Origin: Prinia subflava
Taxonomy: Eukaryota; Chordata; Aves; Passeriformes; Cisticolidae
Reading direction: 5' to 3'
DNA length: 64,000 bases
Assembly: GCF_021018805.1 (NCBI RefSeq)
Contig: NC_086259.1
Span: 15,891,501 to 15,955,500, forward strand
The first letter of the stretch is position 1, and every line of letters starts with the position of its first letter. Made by a program: the position numbers and the translations under genes. Positions 49,811-60,770 of this stretch are shown here, piece after piece. The notes under the pieces are model-generated. The model saw only the letters and a program-made list of their open reading frames with translations, was not told where the DNA came from and searched no databases.

Positions 49811-50544
49811 ATTTTTCCTTTTATGTCCACCTGCATTGCTGCTATCATTTCATTTAAAGCAGGACTGCCAAAGTCTCAGGGAGGTGTTGGGAGGGTTAAG
49901 AAAATGATGCCTAAAAGCTTTTCAAAAGCAAGTTTGTATGTGAAATATGTAAGATTGGTTAAAAATTTTCATTCCTGAACTTTTCACAATGTGTATGTTG
50001 GTATTATATGTACAAGCAGAGACAGACATCTGAATTATTTTTTTTTTGTACTGGAGTATGCATTCATCTACAGTCACTGGTGCTGGTTTGGCCTCAGAAA
50101 TTCCCTGGGCATACTGCATCCTGACAATTTAATACATTGTTTGGTCAATAAAACCTGTAGAATAAAAAAACCTATAACTATAGGGAAAAAAATCCTTGGA
50201 AAACAGTTGGAAAGTGGAATACTGAGAAGCATGAAAGGTGCAAAAGAGAGAAGGTACAGAGAACATGAAAGGGGAAAGGGAAAAATATTGATAGGAATAT
50301 TCTTACTCTCAGAGATTCTCTTCTCTCCCCCCAGAAAATGTTTTGTTACAGCCTTGTACAGAGAGCTACATGTCCTCCTCTGCATGGCCTTTCCTCTTGG
50401 CATTCACTTCATTTCAAGTAAATTTTCCAGTTAAACATATTTCTTTTCTTCATCCAACTCCCCCTTTCACACCAATCCCTTTCTCCCCACCATTTTTTGT
50501 CGCGCCCTGCTTGGTTATTTTTCTGTATGGTTAAACTCGAGGAA

Positions 50545-50766
50545 GTTTATCACATTAAATATTGGGAAAATCCCCTTTGATAGTCTGGACATTAGAAGCA
50601 GTGAAACAGATTGCCCGAGGAGGTGGTGGATGTTCCATTTCAAGGTGGTTTTAAGGAATGAATTCAACAGAGATGTGCTGGGGATTTCCTAAATCTGGCC
50701 TTGGGGCAAGAGGATGGACCAGTCAACCCCTCCAGATCTCTTCCAGCCTTGCAATTCTGTGATTCC
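50545..50766 (+). mobile_element. CR1 LINE fragment
   Basis: This stretch aligns by eye with the 3' region of an older CR1 subfamily: GATTGCCCGAGGAGGTGGTGGA, then GGATGGACCAGTCAACC, then CTCTTCCAGCCTTGCAATTCTGTGATTCC at the terminus. It is 5'-truncated and diverged; no ORF is retained. Confidence 0.8.
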
Positions 50767-50989
50767 TTTCACCCCTGCAGGATCTGGGGGTATTAAATGG
50801 TTCAGGGTTTGTCAATTCCTAATTAAAACTTCACAGCACAGGGCGAGTGTGTAAACCAGTACATTCTATTTTTTGCAGGGTCACCGTGCTTTCATCCAGC
50901 AAGGTGCTGACACAGGCGCACACACAAACACACGAGGTGTTGTTAGAGGTGTGCTCATCAGTTATTTATGAAGCTTATAATCTGACACT

Positions 50990-51170
50990 TAAAAAAAAAA
51001 AAGAAAAATAAATAAATAAGAGATCCTAGCAGGCTCCAGCGTTCCACAGCTGTTGAAATGTCACCTCTCAGATAGAGATATTGATTAACAGTTTGAGAGC
51101 AGGCACACTGTACTCTGTGCTAACAAGCTGCTGCAGCTCTGCCTGACATTTCTCACCAAAGGAGAGCACT
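50990..51170. promoter_or_regulatory. Candidate conserved noncoding element
   Basis: Single-copy block after an A-rich run (50991-51019), with AGATATTGATTAACAG and no coding frame. Weak texture call. Confidence 0.25.
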
Positions 51171-52620
51171 AAGTCGTGCTTGGTGGTTTTTGTTGGACAG
51201 TTCTGAGTTTGTGGGTGTATTTAAACATTAGGTTTGAGCTGGGAAGCCTGTAGACATGGCTCTGTTCTGCCTGGGCAACTGGGTGAAGGTTAAATGAGAA
51301 TGTCAGGATTTTATTTGGGGTCCACAGGGCTGCAAAGGTTTCTGAAGGAGCTTGGTATGGGGAGATCCATGGAAAACAAGGTCTAAATGAAACCTGGTCA
51401 CTTGGATGTTTTTCTGGCATGCAATAAACAATTTTCATCTCCTCATTTCCACAGATTTATTGAGATCTCTTGGCACTTGATTCAGCCATCAGATGATTGT
51501 TACTCCAAAATATTGCACAATTGTGAGGCTTTTTTGAATAATCACCTAAATGAGATAACCCAGCTGGAGTCCACGTTGTCTGAAATGCTAAAAATAGGAG
51601 TCACAGATCCTGGAGAACACACAAGCTGGCCTGCACAAGGAATTAACCCATGCTGGAGGTGGTGGAGAGCTGGCCACCAGGGAGGCAGTGAGATCTATGT
51701 GATAGCTCCATGAGACACAAGATCTCAAAGTAATGCTTTTGCTTTATTTTCATGATTTACAGATCAGAAGGCAAACATCTCAGTTCCAGCACAGGCAATG
51801 GCAAAGTTCCTGCTGACAATGCTGGGACAGCAGAAAAGTTTTCAAGACTTAACTTGAATGTAAACTTCCAAAAATTAAATCCTTAATGAAAGGACTGTAT
51901 ATTTTTCATCATAATCATTGGCACTGAGACAGATACAAGACATGATTGCATTTGCTGCTACTTTTTAAGTAAATTTGTAACTTCAGAATCTGTCTCAGGC
52001 ATTGATCACTCTTGTACACCATACCAGGCACAAAATGAAAACACCATCCTTAATGGCTCCTGTCCCTAAATCACAACATAAAGGCAGGGATGAGAGTATT
52101 GGCCATGACCTGCTGGTTACTGAAATTTTAATTGCTGTTTTTTAAAACATACATACCTGAGTGTTTCACTTGCAAAGAGCTGTACACTGAATTGATAAAG
52201 CTTTAAGATAAAATAGGTTAAAATAATTTACTTTTGCTCTTTGTGCCTTTGCTGATAGGAAGGCAGTCTATGTTGAGAAGAACAGGTGAATTTCTGATAA
52301 CCAGGAGGTATTAGCATATTGTCATAAAATTTCCGTCTTTCTCACTAAACTTCTAACTTGGCTGCAGGCTTTGTTTCAAAATGATAGATTTCCTTTAGAT
52401 GCCGCAGTCCAAAATTTCTCCTGCTTGTTTAAAGAAATGTTTGCCTGCTGTCCAGATATTATTTTGTCAAAAGAAATAGCTGGAAGACCTGAAACCTTTG
52501 TACCGTATTTCTGACATGAAGCGTTCTAACAACGTTAACCTTCCTAATATTATATTCAAGAACTTCCACTCAGACTTTATTTTTTCAGAAGGGCTTTCAA
52601 TGTTTTGTTTTTGGGTGCCA
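51171..52620. other. Gene-free stretch
   Basis: No gene, RNA or repeat family recognised. Confidence 0.45.
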
Positions 52621-52624
52621 TCCT

Positions 52625-52656
52625 TTTATTTATTTATTTATTTATTATTTATTTAT
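52625..52656 (+). repeat. (TTTA)n microsatellite
   Basis: About eight copies with one deletion. Confidence 0.9.
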
Positions 52657-52689
52657 ATCATTTTCAGTGGTGCTCTGTGGTGGCGGTGG

Positions 52690-52912
52690 GTGCTCGATTG
52701 CACCAGTGGAAGGATGTGCAATCAAACTTGCAATGAGACAGTAGTCTCTGATTGTCATCAGCTGCAGCTCATTATTCTCTCAAGGATTCCTTGTGCCAAT
52801 CGATGATAAACAATGTGTAATCACTTGCAATTGATTGCAAATCAGATTGCACAGACTGGCATGTGGAGTCCTTGACGGAATAATGAGCGGCGCCTTCTGC
52901 CCACTCCCGACT
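52690..52912. promoter_or_regulatory. Cluster of TTGCA(A) words, candidate enhancer
   Basis: Six TTGCA/TGCAA words fall within about 160 bp (near 52698, 52717, 52729, 52825, 52836, 52847), including the inverted pair TTGCAATTGATTGCAA at 52825-52840. TTGCAAT-type words are C/EBP-like half sites. The block also holds a GTCATCAGCTGCAGC E-box word and an ATCGATGATAAAC word, is single copy and ends at the CTCCT array. Confidence 0.4.
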
Positions 52913-52942
52913 CTGTGAGGCCCATGTGCCATCAGCTGAGAG

Positions 52943-53238
52943 CTTCCTCCCTCTCCTCTCCTCTCCTCTCCTCTCCTCTCCTCTCCTCTCCTCTCCTCTC
53001 CTCTCCTCTCCTCTCCTCTCCTCTCCTCTCCTCTCCTCTCCTCTCCTCTCCTCTCCTCTCCTCTCCTCTCCTCTCCTCTCCTCTCCTCTCCTCTCCTCTC
53101 CTCTCCTCTCCTCTCCTCTCCTCTCCTCTCCTCTCCTCTCCTCTCCTCTCCTCTCCTCTCCTCTCCTCTCCTCTCCTCTCCTCTCCTCTCCTCTCCTCTC
53201 CTCTCCTCTCCTCTCCTCTCCTCTCCTCTCCTCTCCTC
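52943..53238. repeat. Perfect (CTCCT)n array
   Basis: A pyrimidine-only tract. From 52951 to 53238 the 5-bp period is unbroken (about 57.6 copies, 288 bp). The minus strand is GAGGA/GGAGA. All frames are open through it, giving spurious 102-190-codon ORFs. Confidence 0.98.
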
Positions 53239-54627
53239 AAAAAAAAATTGTATATTCACCCTCAGCTGGATTTTGCTATTTAGACTTTTACCTTCTGAAG
53301 CAGTGCTAATCAGATCTGGCCTATTGACCATCGGTGGCCTGAAGAATGCCACAAAAAATAGTCAGTAAAAATCAGAGCCAAAACCAAGAAAATGTGGCAA
53401 ATGTCTTCAGTAGCTCTTTTCTGGTTAATGTTCATGGCTGCACCAGACACAGCTGGCACTAACTGAAAATGCTGGTGGCCAAACTCTCATGCTTTGATTT
53501 AAGAAGTATTTTATTTACACCATTTTTCAATACATTCTTATTTACCAATCTCCTTCCCAACTGGTGTAGGGTAGTAGATTTCTGGGCTAGAAATACTTCA
53601 GAAAAAAATTAATGATTTGTTTAATTAATTAAAGAAGTTCAAGAAAGATAACTTGAATTCAGTTCTCTTTCTGGATATTTTAGTTTTTCAGGTCTAGGTG
53701 TTTGTGAGGCAGCAATGTTCTCATTTCAAGTACAGGTCTTAGAACAGGACATGAAATCACATCTGAATTCTGCACAAAAAATAAGTTAAAAATCTCTTAA
53801 AAATATTCATGGAGCAGTTTGCTCAACTGATAGTGGGGTTTTTTCACTTCAAGCAAGCAGGGTCTTGGCTTGATCTTTATATTTAAATGAGAAAAGAATA
53901 ACATTAGCATTCACTGAATATTTTGATAGAGATAATGATCTCTATTGATAACATACTTCCTTTTAAACATCTGTAAGGCAATCAATTGGAAACTGATGCA
54001 CTGCTCTAATCTTACTTCAGAATCTGGTTCTTACTAAAGACTTGAAAATCATAAAGGACTAAAATGTACACTTTAATGGAGATGAAGATCTTCTGGTAAA
54101 TATGCTTCTAAAATATTTTTAATGGGGATTTTTTTTTCCTGAAGAAACTTTTCCTTGCAGTTTTATATAAACCAATGGAGCTCCACAGATTTCAACAGAA
54201 TTAATTGATTTCCCCAAATATCAGTGAGGTCAGGAAGAAAATTACTGAATGAAAAAAATGCACAGCTAATTATTAAAAAGATGGCCTGGTTTTGTAAATC
54301 TTTTTCCAAGTGTTTCATTAATAGTAATTGGTGTGTTAAAGTACAACTTACTGAAGCTCCAGTGTAGCTTGCAATTGCTCTTCTATGAGCTTCCCAACAG
54401 CCATCATTAAAGAGATAAAACACATCTATTATCTGCAGCAGGCTTCTAGAAAAGTAATATTCCCAAGGGAATTCCCCTTCAGAAACCAAAGGGTCACACA
54501 TTTATTTCAAGTCCATTTTCCTTCACTGACCAACATTGATATTTCAACAAAGGATGCATCAAGACAAGTTTGGGGCTTTTTGCCTCATAATTGCAGTTTA
54601 TAAACAGAAACAGAGGAGATATTTTCT

Positions 54628-54631
<4 letters not shown>
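53239..54631. other. Gene-free stretch
   Basis: AT-rich sequence with no recognised feature. Confidence 0.45.

Positions 54632-54669
<38 letters not shown>
54632..54669 (+). repeat. Uninterrupted T38 run
   Basis: Thirty-eight consecutive T. It could be the tail of a minus-strand retroposed copy, but the flank at 54670 onward was not recognised and shows no nearby TTTATT. Confidence 0.9.
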
Positions 54670-54671
<2 letters not shown>

Positions 54672-55295
54672 GCACAGTCTTATCACGGATCTGAAATATG
54701 TCAAAATCCACCAGTGTTTTCAAAGGTGACATATTTGTATAGTTGGTTTAAATTACCTATATTAGAAACAAATTCCCAGCAATTCACCTCCCAAAGTTGA
54801 GAACACACTCTAAAAAACACGTGAAGCTTTTGAAACATTAGACACAGAGTGTGAGCCAAAGGGGGGTTTGGAAGGAGGGAGGGGGGCAATTCTCACTGCT
54901 GTGAGCCAGCCCAGAGGCAATGACCAGTGGCAGGTCACAACGCCCATTATAGTGGCTTTTTAATCACACCCTTACACCCTTTCCAAATGAGTTTTGGTTG
55001 TTGAATTGAACTCTTCATTTCGAGCAGCATTAGCCCAGCACAGAGCTGTGTTTTCAGGTGGGATGCTCCCAGGCCACACGGCGTGGATGTGTGCTGTGAG
55101 CAGGACTCCTCCGTGGCCCTCAGCTCGGTGTTCCCCAGCATCAGCAGCTGCTTGGCATCACCTCTGGAGCTGCATGAACAGGTGGCACCTCCTTGGCACT
55201 CCTGCCTCCATCTGCTCTCCAGAGATCTCTCCTGCAGGAGCTCCCCACTGCCCCTGAGCTGGGCTGGGCTGCAAACCCTGCCAGAGGTGCCAGGG

Positions 55296-55335
55296 GAGCT
55301 GAGCTGAGCTGAGCTGAGCTGAGCTGAGCTGAGCT
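55296..55335 (+). repeat. (GAGCT)8 microsatellite
   Basis: Eight perfect GAGCT pentamers in a locally GC-rich stretch (55000-55340). The 206-codon minus frame through it has Ser-Ser-Ala-Gln-Leu repeats from this array and no domain. Confidence 0.95.
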
Positions 55336-56869
55336 TTGTGTGCCCTGCTGAAGAGGAAGGTGGTTTGTGCATGGTTTGTGTCTGCTCAGTGCTGCAGCTG
55401 AACAGACAATTTCGTGTTGGCTCTGTTACCTGTCTACAAAGAGCAGAGCCCTGAGATAAAGGGATGATGAGGGTGCAGATGGGCACGCTGGTATCTCTGC
55501 TGTGCCTACAGATCTCTTGTGTAAGAGGGGCTGTGATGTGGTGTAAACTGTGGGAGACATCCCACATAGCCTTATTTATTTACAGTGAGGCTTCTGGAGG
55601 ACAGATATCCAGCATTTTCCATGTGTCTCCTCCGTGAGTCAGAGCGTTGGCCAGTTTACAAACAGAGTGGGCACGGATGCTCTGCAAACTGCTCAGTAAA
55701 TAATTACACCCAGGTTTGTATTAACTGCTCTTGCTTTCTGCACTGTGCTGATGGAAATATGCAATTGGTGAGCATTTCTGGTAGGAGTTTGCCTTTTTTT
55801 TTTCCCTCTGGTTTTGTCTTAGTGCAAAAAAAAAAAGCAATTTAATTACGAGCTCTGAAATAGAAAAAAATAATTCATTTCTGCTTTGACACTTGTTAAG
55901 GATTTTTTAAGCATTAAGCAGTAAAACAAGAGCTATAGTTCTGACTATAGATGAATAATAGCAGCAACTGTGTAAAATTATGAAAACACTGAGGTGGGAC
56001 TTAAATCTTCACTGTGATAGTAAAGAATATACAATCTCTCCTACAGTGAGAATTCTTCCCCTCAGTATCTATTGTTTGGTGGGTTGAGCAACATTTTTAA
56101 GCTAGAGGTGAACAACTGAGTGTACATCTCAGAATCAGACAGGATTGTCCATACCAAAGAAACCAGACTGATTTTAGCCAATGTCAAAAATAAATCCAGC
56201 ATAAAATATGAAAGGGTGAGAAAGATGTTCATGCCTGGGAGTGGATTCAGTCTAGGGCTGGTCTGGGTTTTGAGGTGAGAAATTAAGACAAGAGTTGTGC
56301 TCAACCACAAAGAAATCTCAGTCTTTAAATTCTCTTGGCCAAAATCTTCTAAGAATCCCTGTTTTCATGAGATTATGTGAACAGTATATACAAATGGTCC
56401 TGCAGGCTTGGAAGTGACTTAGAAACAAAATTTTAAAAAAGTTCAGATTTCAAAATCCAGCTTAGATCATTCTTGCCTAATGGCAACAAATTTAAGGAAG
56501 AAAAAATAAATTAAAACACCATGAAAAGTGTGAGAAAACAGATTTAAATTTGAACCATGGAAAGCTGATGCGTCTGTGTCATCAGCACATATCTATTTAA
56601 CTTGCCACCAGTATGCACGGCCTCCTGTCAGACAGTCTTAAAATGGTGAGCAATGTGATATATTGTTGGAAAATGGATATGCACTTGGAAAATGTTCATG
56701 GATGAAGTGTGATTTACAGGTCTAGGCTTACCAGCAGCAGCACACACTGCCCCAGAGAAGCTTTTCACAGCATTTTTGAGCAGACACTTTGCCGTGCTGT
56801 GCTTCGCAGGTAGCTTGGCACATCTCGCATCCAAACCCAGTTAAATTTTATTTTCTCCTCTGCAGATCT
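55336..56869. other. Gene-free stretch
   Basis: No gene or repeat family recognised. Confidence 0.45.
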
Positions 56870-57010
56870 TTAAAAAAACACTTTTCCTTGAAGATGAGGC
56901 CTCTATTAAATGGCTTGTGTTACAGAAATTAATAAAGCTAATGAAATCAGGCACTGTTGGCTCGTGAGTGACTCATCAGTCACACATCTCTGTTTAATGT
57001 GCACAGGTTT
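56870..57010. promoter_or_regulatory. Candidate conserved element with AP-1/Maf-type site
   Basis: TGAGTGACTCATCAGTCAC (56965-56983) contains TGACTCA (56969-56975) inside a GTGACT/AGTCAC inverted pair. Flanks hold AATTAATAAAGCTAATG. No coding frame. Confidence 0.35.
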
Positions 57011-60000
57011 GGAGCCTACTCCTCACTTGTACAAAAGTCTCACTGTTGGTTTAAGAAATGCTCATATAAATAGGATCCATTTCTGATGCACCATAAAATA
57101 GCTAAGAGCAATGAATGATTACAGTCACAAGAGCTATTTTGGCTGGGCTGGTGGTAGTTCCCCAGGCCCAGGATTAACACTGCTTTCCCTGCATTTTGAG
57201 AACAGAGGGAATTGTCAGTATACTGCAACCAGCAGTGACTAAAACCAGATGTTTCAGTGGAAGAAACCTCTCATTAGGCTTGTAGGGAATGAGCTTTGAA
57301 AAACTGGTTTGCTTGTTTGTTTGTTTGTTTTAACAAAGGGGAGTGCAAATGCACCTGAGTGTAAATGCAAATTGGGCTTTTTGAGTTTCATGTTGATACA
57401 GCAAAGCCTAAAGGAAATGACAAAAATACCCAGCCAACAAACAACCCTATTAAGTTTGTGGTTTCAGAACTAAACTCCAGCCTTTGAGGATCACTGAAGA
57501 CAAGTTCAGGTTAAAAATTCTCTCCTTTGGAAATTCTGCTTTTTTTCTAGTAAAAGCCCAGATTGGTGAGGGGAGTTTCATTGTGAAGAGCTCATGTAGG
57601 GCTACCCTCATTACCAGACATGTAGGTTATTTGAAATGGTGCTGGTTTGGTTATAAAGAAACAAGAGATGATAAGCTGGAGCCTTAAATGCAACATTGCC
57701 ACGTGTCTTCAAGTTGGACAGGTTTTTAAACAGTAGCAGTAAGGCAGGATAAAATCCAGCAATGCCTCCAGTAAAAACACCACCCAAGGAAGAAGGATGG
57801 AGGGTGGTGTGTGCTCTGGCTGTGGATGAAAGAAGCTACTTCAGAAGGCAGTGCTGGAGTGAGGCATCCTGGCTACAGCAGTTTGCTTTGAAAGTCAGCT
57901 CCTCTCTCCAGGCAGTCCTGGTGTGTCCCAGCTGCAATCGGGGCACATTTGCCTGACAACTGCATTGAAAACAGGCTGAGGTAAAAATCCAGACCTCTGC
58001 AGTGGGGACACCTGCTTCAGCACTTCTCTCCTCCTTGCCTGATCTCCATGCAGGCATCAATACAAAAATACAGTGTGGGGTTATGGGCAATTAACCCAGG
58101 CTGGAGGTTCAGCTGCAGCCCGGGCTCTGGGGGTTGGTACAGGCTGGGAGCAGCCTCTGTGCTGAGGATGGTGATGCCTAAAGGACAGGCGTGGATACAC
58201 ACAGCACCCCTGCCCTGGCTTGCTCAGCTCAGGGCTCTGCAGCTGGCGTGGCAGGGTGAAGGGAGGAGACACTCACCTGCCCTCTGTGCCAGTGACAATC
58301 CCTGCCAGGAGGGTGACCCGCTGTGACTCAGGTCCCCTCTGCAGTTTGGACACTGCAGGGCCCTCCCAGAGGGGCTCAGGGCATTAAAAGCCCTTTAATA
58401 CTCCCGAGGGCTCTGAGCAATGCCCCACAGCAGCACCTCCTTCCTACTTGCAGGGTTGAAAATCCCCAGAGCAGAGCGAGGCATCCCTGAGGATTACACA
58501 TTGTGTCTGACACTGTGTTTTACATCTGCAGCTAGAGAGGTGTGCTCCACAAAATTCCTCAGAAAGCACAGGGCACAGCAGTGGAACTCAGAGAATTTTG
58601 GATTGGTATTTTTGCCCCATTTAAAAATGAAATTCCAGTGAAATAACAAGTCCTTAAAGCATGTATTATTTATTTTCAATGGAGTAAAAGAGCCCCTACA
58701 GTATTTTGAAAGAATGTCTGCTTTATAGGTCTGCAGTGATAACATGTTGGAAGTAACTAACAATTGTGTTATTTTTGTCCTCACTAATAATGCTCAGGGA
58801 GCAATTGATGTTTCTTCTGGAGTTAATAAGAAACATTTGCAGCAAAAGCAGGAACTGTGGAGATAAAGCAATTGGCAAGAAATAGTATGTTTAAATACCA
58901 TAAAACAGCCAGTATCCAAACAGGTGTGAGATAAAGTGGTATAAATAAACTGCTCTGTATGCAGCCCATCACACAGCAGAGTTGGGTAAAAAATTGCATG
59001 GAATAACTTCACTTCTATTCAGAGGAAAATATAACAAAACTGATCCTTGTGTCTCCTAATTAGCTTTAGCAGCTGAGAAAACGTTTCTCGTGCAGAAATT
59101 TCTAAAAAGTTGTTCTTTCTGAAAATGGGAGACAAACAAAAGAAGCAGTCAGATTTCTAAACATTTTGGAGAGAGTGCTTTTAAAGTTTATAAACCTCTT
59201 CTCCAGTTAAAGCTGGTATCCTGAAGAGACAGTGGAACTTCTTTCAGCCTTGCAAAGTTACAACTGGCTCTTTTAGTTATTCTGCAATGCCTTGTGGCAT
59301 TACAGTCTTAGATGGTGCCTGTGTTATTTTTATTGGTGCTGCTTTCACAAACACACAGACATTTGCCCTTTCTTCATCCAAACATTTGGTTGCATTAAGG
59401 GTTGTTTGGTTTAGATTAAAGATTTTCTTTTTTTAAGACCAGTCAAATTCAAAGTAAATCAGTGCTAGCAAACATGACGTGAAAATAATTGCCCATGCTC
59501 ACATGACTGATAAGCAGAACTATGGAAAATTTCTTACAACAAAATCCACCTGGTTTCTGTGGCTCTTACAAATGACAAGCCACAATGGGTTCATTGAAAG
59601 GTTTGTCAAGATCCATCAGGCTCTTGGATAAGTGGAGTGGCTCTATTTTTTTTTTGTTTAATCAGCATGTGAATTTGTTCAGCATGTGAATTTTAGGTGA
59701 CATGAGTTTTGTGAGTCCTACTCTCTTTGGGTCCATATAAAGGAAGAAAAGAATTTACATATCTCCATGTAGACATTACCCATGAGCTGGAATTGCCAAA
59801 TTTCAGACAGTTTTAGAAACCAGAGCTTTCAAATATTCCTCATTGTTACTCTCTTGTATGTGAATCAGGTCCCTGAACTCAGCTCTGTGCAGTCCAAGAT
59901 GTGCAAAAAGCCAAGAGAGAAACCAAAGCATCTCTTTGGAGACTTGTTCTGGGACCTGTAAAACGTTGTGGCCTGGGAAAAGGAGCCTCTCCACTGACTG

Positions 60001-60600
60001 CTGACAAAACCATCTATATAATTTGTGTTCTGTGTAGCCTGAGGAGTCCCTAAATGCAGTGACTTCTTCCCACCCCGTGCCTGGACTAAGGGAAACACAC
60101 CCCATGTAACACCCCTGCTTGCTTCTCCTCTGCCATTCCATGCTGCAGAGATCCAGAGAGGCTGATCTGGAGAGTTCCTGTGCTGGTCTGACCCTCCTGC
60201 ACTGGGATTGCTCCAGCCTTCCATACTCAGGAATAAATGAGACCATCCCCAGCTGGACTCCACACTTATGCTGGAGTCCTTTGAATCAAACACGAGCACG
60301 ACTCCCTCGGCCAAGTCACACCTAAATAATTGTGGTGTTACAGGAAGACCCCAGTTCCACTGTACCAGTGAGCAGAGGTGATGGTGGCTGTGCAGGAGAT
60401 GCAGCTGGAGCAGCCCCACGATGTCACCCTAGTTTTGAAGACTTTTTTAAGCCTTCTGTTATATTCTTCATATTGGAGTCAGAAATTTCACCTTATCACA
60501 TTTTCTACTATAAACACTGGTCATGTTTTACTAACTGTCTTTTATTGTTTACATATTTCTAGGTAGGAGGAAAAATGTGATTGACAGTTAGCTTGACCAA
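57011..60600. other. Gene-free stretch
   Basis: No gene recognised. A (GTTT)n run lies at about 57309-57330 and a GC-richer patch at 58090-58420. Minus frames of 147 and 184 codons at 59803-60419 overlap each other and show no known domain. Confidence 0.4.
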
Positions 60601-60638
60601 CGTGGATTGAGAGGTGGAATTCCATCCTCCAATCCACG
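60601..60638. repeat. 38-bp near-perfect palindrome
   Basis: Two-fold symmetric about TGGAATTCCA (60615-60624), with no spacer. Of 19 position pairs, 15 are Watson-Crick, 2 are G-T and 2 are A-C mismatches, which is what transitions in an originally perfect palindrome would give. The outer arms are CGTGGATTG and CAATCCACG. Confidence 0.9.
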
Positions 60639-60770
60639 GGCACCATGAGAAATGTATAAAACTGGGTTTTGTAAATAAACTCGCCTTTTTTTTCCTGCTT
60701 CACTCACCAGCGTGTCCTCGTGTAGTTCTTCCCGTGTCCACTGTGACACCACTCTACCAAACCTTGAGGT
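60601..60770 (+). mobile_element. Possible LTR-like fragment (retroviral-type R/U5 signals)
   Basis: After the palindrome, TATAAAA (60655-60661) and AATAAA (60674-60679) are only 19 bp apart. They are followed by a T-run and a CACTCACCAG...GTGTCC stretch, a layout seen in LTRs of avian endogenous retroviruses. No flanking target duplication, second LTR or viral gene was recognised, so this is at most a degraded solo fragment. Confidence 0.35.

Noticed and set aside
52780..53352. 102-190-codon frames through the CTCCT array
   Set aside because: Translation of a perfect pentamer repeat, not a gene.
55296..55335. (GAGCT)8 as an immunoglobulin switch-like region
   Set aside because: GAGCT is a switch-region word, but the array is only 40 bp with no immunoglobulin gene nearby; simple microsatellite.
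54947..55567. 206-codon minus-strand frame
   Set aside because: Contains the GAGCT microsatellite and has no recognisable domain.
59803..60419. 147- and 184-codon overlapping minus frames near the LTR-like fragment, as retroviral remnants
   Set aside because: No retroviral protein motif could be seen in either frame.
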